Below, piece after piece: positions 44,362 through 55,271 of a stretch of DNA of 64,000 nt. A program made the translations under genes and the position numbers. The notes beneath the pieces are model-generated. The model saw only the letters and a program-made list of their open reading frames with translations, searched no databases and had not been told where the DNA came from. The first letter of the stretch is position 1; each line of letters opens with the position of its first letter. The DNA comes from Phialophora verrucosa (taxonomy: Eukaryota; Ascomycota; Eurotiomycetes; Chaetothyriales; Herpotrichiellaceae): the NCBI GenBank assembly GCA_002099365.1, contig MSED01000007.1, forward strand, positions 1,665,656-1,729,655, given 5' to 3'.

Positions 44362-46770
44362 GGTGGCAACAGTTTAAGAAGAAGATATACAAGCAACGAC
44401 CGGTGCAGCGAAATCCAAGAGAGGTTCGAGAGACAACAACCTTCTGTAGAAGCCTTCTCGCCGGATTGGGTGAGGTATTCGGGGCTCTCTCCCAGACACT
44501 TGGACAGCGGGCGCGTCCCCTGAGGGATGAGACAGCTGACGTCGACGTGTTGTGGGTATGTTCAAAGATTGAAGGTGACAGGGAGTGGTTTGGCAAACAG
44601 CCATGCTGTATGAACAGTTCCGGAAGCGCACCAGTAGCGTCTGCATCTGCCCTCGTGTCTCAAACTCCCCTCGACCTTCCCGATAACCACCAAATCTCCT
44701 CTTCAGCCTGAAGTCTTCCATTCTTGGGACCAGACGAAATCGTGGATGTTCGGCAAATTAGAAAATGCAGGGGGATCTCGTCTTCGTCAAACGCTAGACA
44801 ATGTGATGCCATCTTCCCGCGGTGGAGGACTCAAATTGAGCAGCATTGACCATAGCCTTCTAGCGCAAGGGTCAGGGTGCTCGTGTCCGGCGCAGCCCCA
44901 AGTGCAACTATGGTGATCATTTTGTCATTGGCGGATATTGCTTCCAGCCGTTAAACGTCGTGATAAGATATGCGTGAAAGCGGGTGTACCTGCGTTAGGT
45001 CATGTCAGAAAAGTGATCTTTGCAGGGTTTTTCGTTCAGGTTCCCATGTGAACTGGGATTTGCCATGGAACCTTGGCCGCGCTTTGTGACAGGGGATCTC
45101 CTGCGAGCCACCTGTTCGGCACTCTGCCGCGTATAGGTGCGCTGACGAACCTGTGGTGCACTCGAAGCCCCATTCCACACAAGATCCCTCTTCTCACTGA
45201 ACACTGGTCAGTGTACTATACACCACGCGCTGCCAAGGACGCCTGTGCGCGACTCACAGTGAGACCACTGAATTGGACTATTGAGGTCTCGCGAAGTCTG
45301 CTGCGGGCTGCGTGTATTGCGGTTGGTGGGAAGACCAGCGAATTACGTTCTTTTATCAAGTATGCACATGGTTGTTGATAGGGACAGTGGGGACAGATAA
45401 CGAAAGACGGCACGTTGGTATCGGCGATATTACTGCGAACTGTTACCGCCTCTGAACTTGCCAGAGGCCCGGTAAATGAGCGGCCGTAGCCCTGCAAGGT
45501 GGACTCGGAGCTCGTGTTAACCGTTCGCCAATCTTGCCAGAATCCTTGTTGGCACTCGACATATCTGGCGAATGAATGGGCCTGATCGGCAACGAGGTGC
45601 ACGTTTTTAGCTCTGCCCCATACTATTTCGGGTGTTCTCTCAATATGTTTCGTGAAGCGGTTGGAAAGGGGCCGCCACCGCTGACTCCAGTGGCGTGGAT
45701 GTGGACCGAGAGCAGAAAGCGTGGCTTGCCAAGCGTCCAAACGAAGTTTTCTGAAACAAATGAGATGCCGAGTTTCTTTGAACGTCCTTTATCCTTGCCC
45801 AATACTCGTACAAAGCCCGCCTTGCTCATCCACAATTGGGAAGCAGCATCCCAGATAGTCACGGCAATGATAACGCGCATGGCAGATGATGGAGCCCTCC
45901 TGTTGCCGAAAGGAAGACCCTGTCATGCCTGCGCATGGAGAACAGTCTCCGGTTCTAACAGGCTGACCAGATGGTTGGGCCAGACTATGGACCACTGAAA
46001 CATGACTTTAATGCTCGACTATCGAAATCAGACTCGTGTTTCCCCTTTGGGCATCCCATAGCCCGCGAAAAGTCCTGCTCCGATTTTATGCCATTCAGCC
46101 TCAACCAACGTATTGCGCCTTCCACGTCGGCATTGGTGGTTTCCCTGTTTCCCTGTGGGAAAGGGCAGTGGCGGCCATGCCCCAAGCTGAGCACTGGGTT
46201 GGTTCTTACAACCTCATTTTTGGAGCGTGCATGAGCGAGATTGCACTCACAGCGCAGGACCCATCTCTTCTCGTTTCTCCTAGCGTCCAACACACTCGAG
46301 ACGGTTTCCTGCGCGTGCGATCGGTATGCCATGTTCACAAGCAGCTCCGCCGAAAGAACCATGTCGTCACTTCTCGGCTTCAAAGGGGCGTCAGGCGACA
46401 TCAGCTGAGTCCAGAATGAAGTGACCTATTTGTGGACACAGCAAGATAGCAAGTTGGATCGAGGTAGATGATGTCTCTGACTCCTTTCCCAGTTGAATTT
46501 CCTCTCTCTTCTCGTCCTCTGCCTGTTCTCCTTCCTTTCTGTTGGTTTTCTATACGCTCGTTCTTGCGCATACCACACTCGTTCACCACATTCGTTTACC
46601 ATTCACTCGCTTTGCTCTCGCAACAGTCACTCGTTAAGCATCCTACGAACGAATCCCAGGCCACTTGACAACGATATTTTACATTCATTTCGCGTTCTGG
46701 GATATCCATGCACTTGGTCTCGCCTTGACCAGCTTCAGTACATCTCAGTTCCACAATCCGATCGGAAATC
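44362..46770. other. Long divergent gap GH16 / GT2
   Basis: 2.4 kb without a convincing gene on either strand. The last 300 bases before the GT2 start are strongly pyrimidine-rich (CCTCTCTTCTCGTCCTCTGC and similar), which suggests a GT2 core promoter and leader. Scattered frames of up to about 170 codons on the minus strand have no domain and no splice logic. Confidence 0.5.
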
Positions 46771-49709
46771 ATGGAATTGGACGAGATCTCCCAGATGCCG
46801 CAAAGGCCTCCGATGGCGTACCATAATGACGACTTCGACTTCGAAACCCCTCAATACCCAACCCGGTCACCGTCTCAGATGTCGTTTGCTTCACGCGCCG
46901 ACTCGCTGGCTCCGCTCGGATCGGCCGGTGCCTTCAAATGCGACATCATGGTTAAGTTTCTGCGTCAGCGGCAAATGGAGAAGCTCTGGTCCAACAGCAT
47001 GGACGGGGAAGGTGTAATTCTGAAGCGAGGCAAGAATGACTTTGTCTGTCAGCCGTCGGAGCTTCTACTCGAAAACAATGGCCTTTTCCATCAAGTCTGT
47101 CAGCTTAATGTCAAGGTGAGTGGACTGAAGCGTGACCCTAAGCTTGTGCTAACCACCATAGGTTGCCATGACAGTGAAGACCGATGTCATCGAGACATTC
47201 TTGCGAACATCACAGCTCCCGTATGTTCCGTATGTCGATGGTTTGCGGATCCAGGTGCTTCCAGACATCACCTTCCTATCAACCGGCAAAAAGCACCATT
47301 TCGCGGCTTTCATTCAGAACCCAGGCTATCTTGTGGTATGGCACGATGACCCTGAACAAGTGATCACCAGGGCAGAGAAGATCGAACAACATCTCGTATC
47401 TCTTCTCTGGAAGGACGAAAACCTCGTCATCCCCAAGAGCGAACCCACCAGTGCCGCCCCGAGCATCCGGGAAAAGGCAGATAATGCCGACCCAGAAGAA
47501 GCACGTCGCTTTGATGACAGCCCGAGAAAGACCATTCTGTACCAGGCTCTCCTGATGGGGCTCGCTGGATTACTTGTCATCTTGACCATCGGCGTTGGTT
47601 GGCGTAAGGTTGCCATTGAAGTGAAAACCGACCACACTTATGTTCGCCTCGCCCTCGCGGCTGTCATTCTGCCTCAGATATGGCTCGGCTGGTTCTTCTT
47701 TCAGACGTTGGTCAACGGCATTTCGCAGCTTTTTGGGCCTGTCAATCAACTGGACTCCAATTCTCGAACATTCTCGGGTATTAGGAGCCGGAGGCTTGTG
47801 ACGGATATGCTTCCGCATGTGACGGTTCAGTGCCCGGTCTACAAAGAAGGGTGGGTTACAGTCACACGGCTACCTGGTCCCAGTGCTAACTTGTGAGCAG
47901 GCTCTGGAGTGTTATTGATCCCACAATGGTTTCCATTCGCGAAGCTATTTCTACCTACGAAATGCAGGGCGGCTCTGCGAACGTCTTCGTCAATGACGAC
48001 GGCATGCAGCTCATCAAGGAAAATGAAGCGAAGGAACGCCGCGAATACTACGAAGAACACAATATCGGCTGGGTCGCTCGTCCCAAGCACAATCCCACCC
48101 CAAAACCTGACAGCGGAGAGAAAGCCTTCACTCGCGCCGGCAAATTCAAGAAAGCTTCCAACATGAACTACGCAATGAATGTCTCCGCGCGGATCGAGGA
48201 CAGGCTCGCCGCAGTACCTCGCCACGATGCTTGGACGCAACAAGATGAGGATGAAGCTTATGAACACATCCTGCAGCAGATCATCGAGGAGGACCAGGGC
48301 AGAACCTGGGCGCAAGGCGATGTTCGCATTGGCGACTACATTCTGATCATTGACTCCGATACCCGGGTACCTGCTGACTGCTTCCTGGACATGGTGAGCG
48401 AAATGGAAGCTTCACCCCAGGTCGCCATCATTCAGTTCAGCTCAGGGGTGATGAACGTCACGACAAGCTTCTTCGAGAAAGGTATCACATTCTTCACCAA
48501 TCTGGTCTACACTGCCATTCAATTTGCTGTTGCAAATGGTGACATTGCGCCTTTCGTCGGTCACAACGCCGTCCTACGGTGGTCCGCTTTGCAGGACATT
48601 GCCTACGAGGAAGACGGCGTTGAGAAGTACTGGGCAGAGACAACTGTGTCGGAAGATTTTGACATGGCCTTGAGGTTGCAATCCAAGGGCTATGATCTTC
48701 GCTTCAGCACATACTTTGGCTCCCAAGGCTTCCAGGAAGGAGTGTCGCTCACAGTGTACGATGAACTGGCGCGTTGGGAAAAGTATGCCTATGGTACGTG
48801 CATTGTGGCTTCAGCAGTTGCACGAAACTCACATCTCCCGCAGGCTGTTCTGAACTCATCTTCAACCCACTGATCTATTGGCCGACTCGAGGCCCGGTGA
48901 CTCCGCTCTTCCGCAAATTCATGTCAGTCTTTCCATGGTTGATCGGCATCTGAAATGGCTGCTTACCCTGCATTGCTCCAGAACTTCAAATATGTCCATC
49001 ATGGCCAAGATCACTATCATGTCTTACATCGGCACATACTATGCCATTGGTTCAGCCTGGTAAGTCGCGCCAGGACTCTTCCTCGTGCTTCACTGATTTT
49101 CAACCCAGGGTGCTTACTGTTCTGAACTACTTTCTCATCGGCTGGTTCAATGGGTACCTTGACCACTACTACACGGATTCATTCAAGATCTACTTCTCCA
49201 TCGTTGTTGTCTTCCAGGCTCTGGGCACAGTGTCGCTGGCTGTCCTCCGATACGTGAGATATGTCCATTGCTCAGCCAACCGTATGCTGACCTGCCTTTA
49301 GCGTGTTGCCGGTCGCTCTCTCGTCGGCGCTTTCCTCGAAAATCTCACGTGGTTGCCACTTTTGACCATCTTCCTCGGCGGCATTTCTGTCCACGTGTCG
49401 CAAGCCATCGCCTGCCATATGCTCTCCATCAACATGAGCTGGGGTGCAACAGCGAAAGAGGCTACTCGGACCTCCTTCTTTGAAGAGGTTCCGACCATCT
49501 TGCGCCGTTTCAAATTCACCTTTCTCTTCTGTTTCATCATGCTATTTGCTATGATTGTGCTTGCTGGCGTAGGCCCACTCGGCCATTTAGTTCCCCACGA
49601 TTGGCAGATCAAGGATTTCACGGCAATTTGGCCAATGGCACTTGTTGTTGCATTTCACTTCCTTTTGCCATTGGTGCTGAATCCGGGACTGATGCAGTTT
49701 ACTTTCTAA
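46771..49709 (+). CDS. GT2: Family 2 glycosyltransferase, ZtGT2-like (hyphal growth/virulence family)
   Basis: Processive-type GT2 enzyme in a multi-span membrane protein. Relatives in Zymoseptoria tritici and Fusarium graminearum (ZtGT2/FgGT2) are needed for hyphal growth on solid surfaces and plant infection. Seven exons: 46771-47115, 47162-47850, 47901-48793, 48844-48922, 48982-49059, 49109-49253 and 49302-49709; introns of 46-59 nt; total 878 residues. Catalytic marks: VFVNDDGMQ (about 375), DSDTRVPADCF with the DxD (about 497), TVSEDFDMALRLQ (about 595) and YDELARWEKYAYG replacing the Q-x-x-R-W motif (about 634). Two helices lie before the GT domain (QALLMGLAGLLVILTIGVGW) and several after it. 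The stop is directly followed by an AT-rich RIP island, so a shortened C-terminus cannot be excluded. Confidence 0.88.
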
Positions 49710-49719
49710 GCCTGAGGTT

Positions 49720-50455
49720 TTATTACTAGTTATTAGCATCTTCTTACGACGTACACGAATTAGGAAGCTAAGAGGGAAATAAGAGTATACTTACTACTAA
49801 TAAATAAAAAAGATAAATAACTTAGTATATAGTAGATAAAATATATTATTACGAATCCCTCTACGTGAGGTGATACTGCGGTCCGGGGTTTCTCTCGCTG
49901 GTAGAGTAGTAACGTGATACTAGCTCAGGTAAAGGTACGCGGTCACTTAGAACGGCGTAAGTGAAGCAACACTCCTGTATCCTAAAGGTAGGGGTCGGAG
50001 TATAACTGTTATTGACTACGGACCGTTCCTCCTTAAGGGTTAATCCGTCCACTATATAGTTTATTCCTTAAGGGTAGTTCTACCGTAGCTCTATAGCTCT
50101 ACTAACGGAGCCCCTAGAGCTTCATAGAGCTACCCCTAGGTTATGTAGCCTTATTTTTAGCCTTATTAACGAGGCTACCTTTCCTTCGCTAGACCTTCCG
50201 TCCCTAAACCGGTCCTCTAGTCGTACGAAGGTTAGCCCGTAATAGGGTTATATAAATCAGGTAACTTTAGGAAGAGACCGTCTACCGTGTAGTTAGGCCT
50301 TATAATAGCTTAATTACTTAACCGAGTAATGTCACCTTAGTTGTTGTAATAGATTAATAGGATGTAATAAACAGTAGCGAGGGATTCGAGAGCTATAGGT
50401 TATACTATATATACGTAATGTAAGGAAGGGACTCTTAAGGGCTATAGATCAGGGC
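49720..50455. repeat. RIP-mutated island (degraded repeat)
   Basis: About 740 bases rich in TA and CTAG-like words, stop-dense in all frames, with very few CA or TG dinucleotides while CG persists (for example GTACACGAATTAGG..., ACCGGTCCTCTAGTCGTACG). That is the pattern left by C-to-T change in CpA context. It starts within about 15 bases of the GT2 stop and ends sharply near 50455. The parent element cannot be recognised. Confidence 0.65.
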
Positions 50456-51591
50456 CGGATACTTTTATACGAAGGGGGCCACCTGCACCAGTCCGTGAGA
50501 ACCATATGGGACATAATAGAACACGTCTGTCCTGAACAGCGCTGATGTCTGATTGGTTCGGAACATTGCATGCCCCAGGCGTGGGCGTGGGCGTGGGCGT
50601 GGGCTGTCAATTTCGTCAGATTGTAATCCAGCCAGCTCAAACCTGCATTGGCTACACAACACAGCATAATTTATTCTTCGTTTTAGAGCTGAACTTGGGG
50701 GATTGGCACCGGGTGAACAGCCGACTCGTGACCCCCAAGGGGCGGACGGGGAGAATACCGTTGTGAAAGAGGATGTTACGACGCTAATTATATTCGACTT
50801 TTCTGCGGAGAACGAGAACCCCCAGAACTGCAAAGCCCTGTCCGGTAAAAGCGAATAAGGTGCTCCGCTGTGGTCCATGTGTACCTGAAGTCCGCCACAC
50901 CATCAGGATAGACTATCCGGTGGTTTTCCAGTACGAGATACTACGTCAACGGGCGCTGAGAACATGGAATTGAAGGGTTTACCGAATCCCTTTAATAACC
51001 CAGCGATCACGACAGGTACGATGACGAACAGTCCGGCACTTGCCGATTGATATTTCGACCACTGAGTTGACATAGGACATCGTGTGCGCCGGGGCGCTTG
51101 TTGGCCAACCAAATCGTCCGCCAGGGAAAGGCCTTTGAGGGATCAGATTGGTCGACACTGCGACTGGAATCGAGTTCTGATACCCAAAACATGGCGTTCC
51201 GATTAGCAGACGCTAAGCGAACGCGACACTGCCCTCCCCACCAGCCCAAGTAATTCATGATATTGAGAGGTGGAATGGAGGAGAAAATTCTCTCCCCCTG
51301 AACGACGTCGACAGGCGAGGATAGATCACTGCTAAGATATATGGTATATGGTCTAAACTAAAACTATAACAACTCAAAATCCGACAATCAAAAGCTCTTG
51401 GGTTTCACACGCGGTGTACCAGTCCAGCTGGCCTGCCGTACAAGAGAAAAAAGGCACTCCTCTACTGTAACTTGCAACCTTCTATCCAAAGACTCCTGCC
51501 CATAAACGGACCTCCGAACCTTCCCACAATATCGGTTTCCGCCCAGATCTGCTCTGACATCCATCTCAAGTTCTTCCTGCAACTGTCTTCC
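50456..51591. other. Gene-free stretch with a small hexanucleotide repeat
   Basis: Normal base composition returns after the RIP island. Nothing coding was recognised. Contains the microsatellite listed at 50579-50604. Confidence 0.45.
50579..50604 (+). repeat. GCGTGG microsatellite
   Basis: Just over four tandem copies of the hexamer GCGTGG (GCGTGGGCGTGGGCGTGG...). It is a simple-sequence repeat and also explains a spurious Gly-Val frame across it. Confidence 0.8.
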
Positions 51592-52047
51592 TCAATCTTT
51601 CTTCGACAATTTTGTGATCTGTCCTTCCAATTCCTTGAGTTTCGCCAACACAGCCGCCATAGAATCCGCGGCCGACTCCTCAGGACTCCCGCCGGATTGA
51701 AGCGGCTTCGGGGCCGTTCGAGATCCCACCATAGATGCCTTACGGAGTCTGGAGGCTTGTCTGGTTGGCAGGAGTGGATCTTCTTGGCCGGCGTCGATTC
51801 GGTATCCCCTGATCTCTTCATCAATAAGCGCCTGACCGTATCTCTGGCCGAGAGTGGATCTTGTATACCAGGTGAACTGGGGATTGTCGCCAAAGCCCAC
51901 ACGAACAATAGTCCTTGCCTGTTGAGCCCATCCATCCACGGGCTCCTTTCGAGGGTCCCTTCTGTCGCTTGCGACCCCCGCGATGGCCATTTCCTCGAAT
52001 TTCTTGTCCTCCAGTTCTTCAACCTTTCCCATTGTAACGTTTTTCAC
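51592..52047 (-). CDS. Hypothetical protein with C-terminal coiled coil
   Basis: 151-codon frame with a coding look but no family I recognise. It is highly charged, with FGDNPQFTWYTRSTLGQRYG, EEIRGYRIDAGQEDPLLPTR and a C-terminal heptad-like run MAAVLAKLKELEGQITKLSK. The start (52047) is 17 bases from the start of the oppositely oriented TPR/ZZ relic, so the two abut at what looks like a breakpoint. It could be an intact small gene or the end of a larger one. Confidence 0.4.
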   Translation of the reverse strand: MKNVTMGKVEELEDKKFEEMAIAGVASDRRDPRKEPVDGWAQQARTIVRVGFGDNPQFTWYTRSTLGQRYGQALIDEEIRGYRIDAGQEDPLLPTRQASRLRKASMVGSRTAPKPLQSGGSPEESAADSMAAVLAKLKELEGQITKLSKKD

Positions 52048-52064
52048 GTCTGGACGTTTGTTGT

Positions 52065-52865
52065 ATGCCCACCGTCAACAATCTCGGGAATCTCTATCGT
52101 GACCAAGGAAAGCCGGATGAGGAGGAGCTGATGTATCGACGGGCACTCGCTGGGTACGAGAAGCCGCTGGGAGTGGACCACACCTTGACCCTCGGCACCG
52201 TCAACAATCTCGGGAATCTCTATTCGGATCAAGGCAAGCTAGACGAGGCGGAGCAGGTGTATTGACGGGCACTGGCTGGGAAGAAGAAGGCGTTGGGAGC
52301 GAACCACACCTCGACTCTCAACACTGTCTATGGCTTATGTACGGTTTTGGTCTCTTGTGCCTGGAAAGCAAAGTTTCAATCAACTGATGTGGAATTCAAC
52401 CTGCCTCAAAACTTCAACCAATTGCTGCAGCTAGCACATATCTGGGGAAGCCAAGTCCCAACTATCTATGGTGCGTTGGGAAGAGTTTTGCTATGGACCT
52501 CGGACGAAGGTAATGCACGGGTTGCATTTCAGCAACAGATTGTACTTCAAGGAGAAGTCTATGTCCATGTCAATATCCAGTGTGATGGACGTGGCCTATC
52601 CATCAGCTATGACATGAAGGGACTTGTCTGTAAAGACTGCCTGGATATCGACCTGTGTGGCCAATGTTTTGGGTTACACGAGATGGGTAACAACGTGGTG
52701 CCATCCTGCGTCAACCACAGTTTTATCGAAATTACACCAGCGGACGAATCATCTGAATCTTGTGAATTTATCCAATTTGATGAAAAAAGGCGAGCTTCTT
52801 GGCTACAGAATCTCATGACGCTTGGAGACGAGGGCCATCCAGCAACGAACCGTGGCATGCCGTGA
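52065..52865 (+). pseudogene. Broken TPR / ZZ zinc-finger protein
   Basis: One frame from 52065 to 52865 interrupted once by TGA at 52263-52265. The 5' part holds kinesin-light-chain-type TPR units of exactly 126 bases (42 residues): TVNNLGNLYRDQGKPDEEEL..., then TVNNLGNLYSDQGKLDEAEQ, then a decayed third. Such units end fungal NLR-like proteins and other TPR arrays. In unit 1 the codon at the stop position is CGA (52137-52139), so the stop is a single C-to-T change. Downstream lies a ZZ-type zinc finger (VCKDCLDIDLCGQCF, then HSFIEI), but the second cysteine of its first pair is Arg (CDGRG instead of CDGCG). The 5' end is truncated inside a TPR unit. Probably the tail of a lost larger gene. 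Confidence 0.65.
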
Positions 52866-52967
52866 AGATGAACGTCGGACCTGACCTAACTTCGATGCAT
52901 TTAGTCTGTGGACGTTGAATGGTAGAGACCTGGATCCTATTGCTATGAGAAAGGCCTTTGACTTCTG

Positions 52968-53366
52968 CTAAATAAAACAGGCAAATGGGCGAGGCAGAGA
53001 AACATACGCTCTCTGACTCGGGGGAAGATATGTATATAATTGTGTGTGTTTTTTCAATATGGAACCTCCTCTGGGAGACACGGGGACTGCAGTTGAGCCT
53101 CTGCGATTGTCGCGCGACCGCCACACGACTTCGAAATCCCGAATCGGGTCTATAGAAGCACGTGGCTGTTGACTTGGTCCTCCGACGTCGGCATTTTGGA
53201 TGCGGATCTTCTGCTTGGAAGTTTTCGGCGCTGATCTGATGCGTTCGAAGAATGAAGGCGATTCATCCTTGTTGTCTTTGTTTTCCGCAGTCGATAGAGC
53301 AGTTAATGTATCGTCGTCGCTTCTGGGTTCGGGCACGTGCGCGCCGTTGTATGTCATTGCTGGCAT
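52968..53366 (-). CDS. Hypothetical short frame
   Basis: 132-codon frame with a coding-like first part (SFFERIRSAPKTSKQKIRIQ, ASIDPIRDFEVVWRSRDN) and an unconvincing C-terminal part. No domain known to me. A second ATG-led piece upstream in another frame (MAPNGTPGSDAITSAEPNFD) hints at a longer, frame-shifted or spliced gene, but no good splice sites join them. May be a relic. Confidence 0.3.
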   Translation of the reverse strand: MPAMTYNGAHVPEPRSDDDTLTALSTAENKDNKDESPSFFERIRSAPKTSKQKIRIQNADVGGPSQQPRASIDPIRDFEVVWRSRDNRRGSTAVPVSPRGGSILKKHTQLYTYLPPSQRAYVSLPRPFACFI

Positions 53367-54025
53367 CGATGTTGATCGTCGAAATTCGGCTCGGCGGATG
53401 TGATAGCATCACTCCCAGGTGTTCCATTAGGTGCCATTGCTAAGCCTACGATGACGGCAACACCTCGATTGTAGCGAAGGGAGAGCGAGAGAGAAATGCA
53501 GGGCGTACAGCACGTCGCGCGGTGGGGAAATTGTTTCCAGACTTAAGAGGTTTGATCAACCGAGAACAAGCCTGAGGGCCTCACGAGGTCATTGGGCACA
53601 GCGATCAGCCACCAGGGCGAGCTCCAGCATTACAGTGGTTGCTTTTGGCGAGTACACGAGAAAGAAAGAGGGGAGATCACCGATCTATGTGGACCGCCCT
53701 ATCGCGGGAGTGCGGTCGCACGACCTGAGGATCAACCAGCGTCGACATGGATACCGTCCCGGGCACTCCTCTGAATCGCTGTCATCTCGGATGGCAGGAG
53801 ATGCATGGGAATGCTTTTCAAGCCTTTGCTAAGCTCGAAGCTTGTCGCTCACACTCGCGTAGATTAGCGATCTTCGCGGCACCAAGAGAATACGTTGTGT
53901 CGTGCTCTAATATCACTCTATTTGAGTATCTCGACAGGAATGATTATGATGTACAAGTGACTATCAGGCAAAACCTCTTTACCTCTCGCAGTAGTGCTCG
54001 ACCTTCTATGAGGGTCTCAACCAGG
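53367..54025. other. Intergenic, nothing recognised
   Basis: 659 bases; short frames only. It contains the start-side sequence of the hypothetical frame above and the 3' UTR of the YrdC-domain gene. Confidence 0.45.
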
Positions 54026-54829
54026 TCATCTCTTTGCTGCCTCTCTCAAGTGACCCGAGAAATTGGCGCCTCGGCCAGGATCTTCTGGCATTGTGATGCC
54101 ATAGAAGCGTTTGAGGACGTCTTGTATGACATCGTAACAAGCGCCAAACCGCATCAACTCAACCTCCCTGAAGTCAATCATCGTCGAAGACGGTCGCGGC
54201 TCGGAGTACTTCCTCTTCCCATAGTCGATAACCATGTCAGCCACCGCCAAAATCTCGGGCTCGATATGTTCAACCAGGCTTTTGGTACCTTTGCCCGTCA
54301 AGTTGGCCGAAGAGCCCATCAAAGGCAAACCCGCCTCCGAAGTTAACCGGACAAGCTCGTCCTGGAATTTACCTCCGTTGACCAACATCGCGAGGGTTCC
54401 ATCCACAGAGCTTCTTGCCAAGGTCTCTGCTCCCAACTTTTGAACAATGGGATGGTCCGCCTTGAGAGGGGCGATAACGCCAAGAGGAAGGTCGATATCC
54501 TGGGTAAGAAGCTCCACCATCTTTGCTTCTCGTTCCGGCAGCATGTGCAGCTCTTTGTGAAGGGCGAAGCTTCCGATCATGGCGTGGCGCTTGTGAGGCT
54601 GTCGCTGTTTGGTGACGAAGGCTCGCTCAAGCGCCTTGGGGTCGATGGCAACCAGTCCGTACCCGATGTCTGCGGGGACAATAGCGAGTCCACCAGCCTT
54701 CAGGACCTCGAAGACCCTCCGCGCATCGGTAGCAATGTCGACCGGCTTGCCGGCAGAGCAGCCGTTGATAGATGTTTTGGGAGCTTCAAGGGATGTCCCA
54801 TTTCCGTTTGTGAGTGTTTCAATAGCCAT
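54026..54829 (-). CDS. Stand-alone YrdC/Sua5/YciO-domain protein
   Basis: 267 residues, single exon. The YrdC fold binds a carbamoyl-adenylate: GLAIVPADIGYGLVAID (about residues 47-63), FVTKQRQPHKRHAMIGSF with the K-x-R element, and GLPLMGSSANLTGKG with the S-x-N element. The length equals the YrdC domain only; the C-terminal Sua5 domain of the eukaryotic tRNA t6A enzyme is absent, and no mitochondrial presequence is seen, so this is probably not the housekeeping Sua5. It is divergent from a Zn2Cys6 regulator 442 bases away, with a DAL5-like transporter next, which suggests a metabolic rather than tRNA role. That role is inference. Confidence 0.82.
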   Translation of the reverse strand: MAIETLTNGNGTSLEAPKTSINGCSAGKPVDIATDARRVFEVLKAGGLAIVPADIGYGLVAIDPKALERAFVTKQRQPHKRHAMIGSFALHKELHMLPEREAKMVELLTQDIDLPLGVIAPLKADHPIVQKLGAETLARSSVDGTLAMLVNGGKFQDELVRLTSEAGLPLMGSSANLTGKGTKSLVEHIEPEILAVADMVIDYGKRKYSEPRPSSTMIDFREVELMRFGACYDVIQDVLKRFYGITMPEDPGRGANFSGHLREAAKR

Positions 54830-55271
54830 GGTTTCCGTATTTGGCTTTCAAAGCGTGAGGAGTGGTGTGCCGACTGCAAAGCATCACACATATCTCTGAG
54901 CTATATATCCGTTCTGATCTGCGACAGGAGGTTCGTGGAGTCTCTCATCGGCACCCGATCATCGGAGCATTGAGAGCAGCCTAAGCGAAACCGCTGAAAG
55001 CACCTTGCTGTCTGTAATTAGGAACAACTGCCCCCAGAACTGCTCAGCACACTACTCAGAACACTACTCTGCTGCCAGCCGGTAACGGTGAAGTGTGACA
55101 ATGGGGAATGACCAAAGATCGGGCCGAACTTGCCCCGGGATTGGCCCAATTGCGGGGAAGGGGCCCCCCAGCCCGGTTCCTCAGGCCCCGGTTGCCCCTT
55201 ATATTTCGGCGAAGCAACCCTCTCCCTCGCCTCGTTTGCCCGAACCCTCTCTTCAACTTCACCCATGGGCC
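54830..55271. promoter_or_regulatory. Divergent promoter YrdC gene / Zn2Cys6 regulator
   Basis: 442 bases between divergent starts. Contains CCCGGGG/CCCCGG-rich words near 55133-55190, which could be Zn2Cys6 targets, but no clear spaced CGG pair was established. Confidence 0.35.

Noticed and set aside
44362..46770. Several minus-strand frames of 130-175 codons in the GH16/GT2 gap
   Set aside because: No domains, no splice continuity, overlapping frames on both strands.
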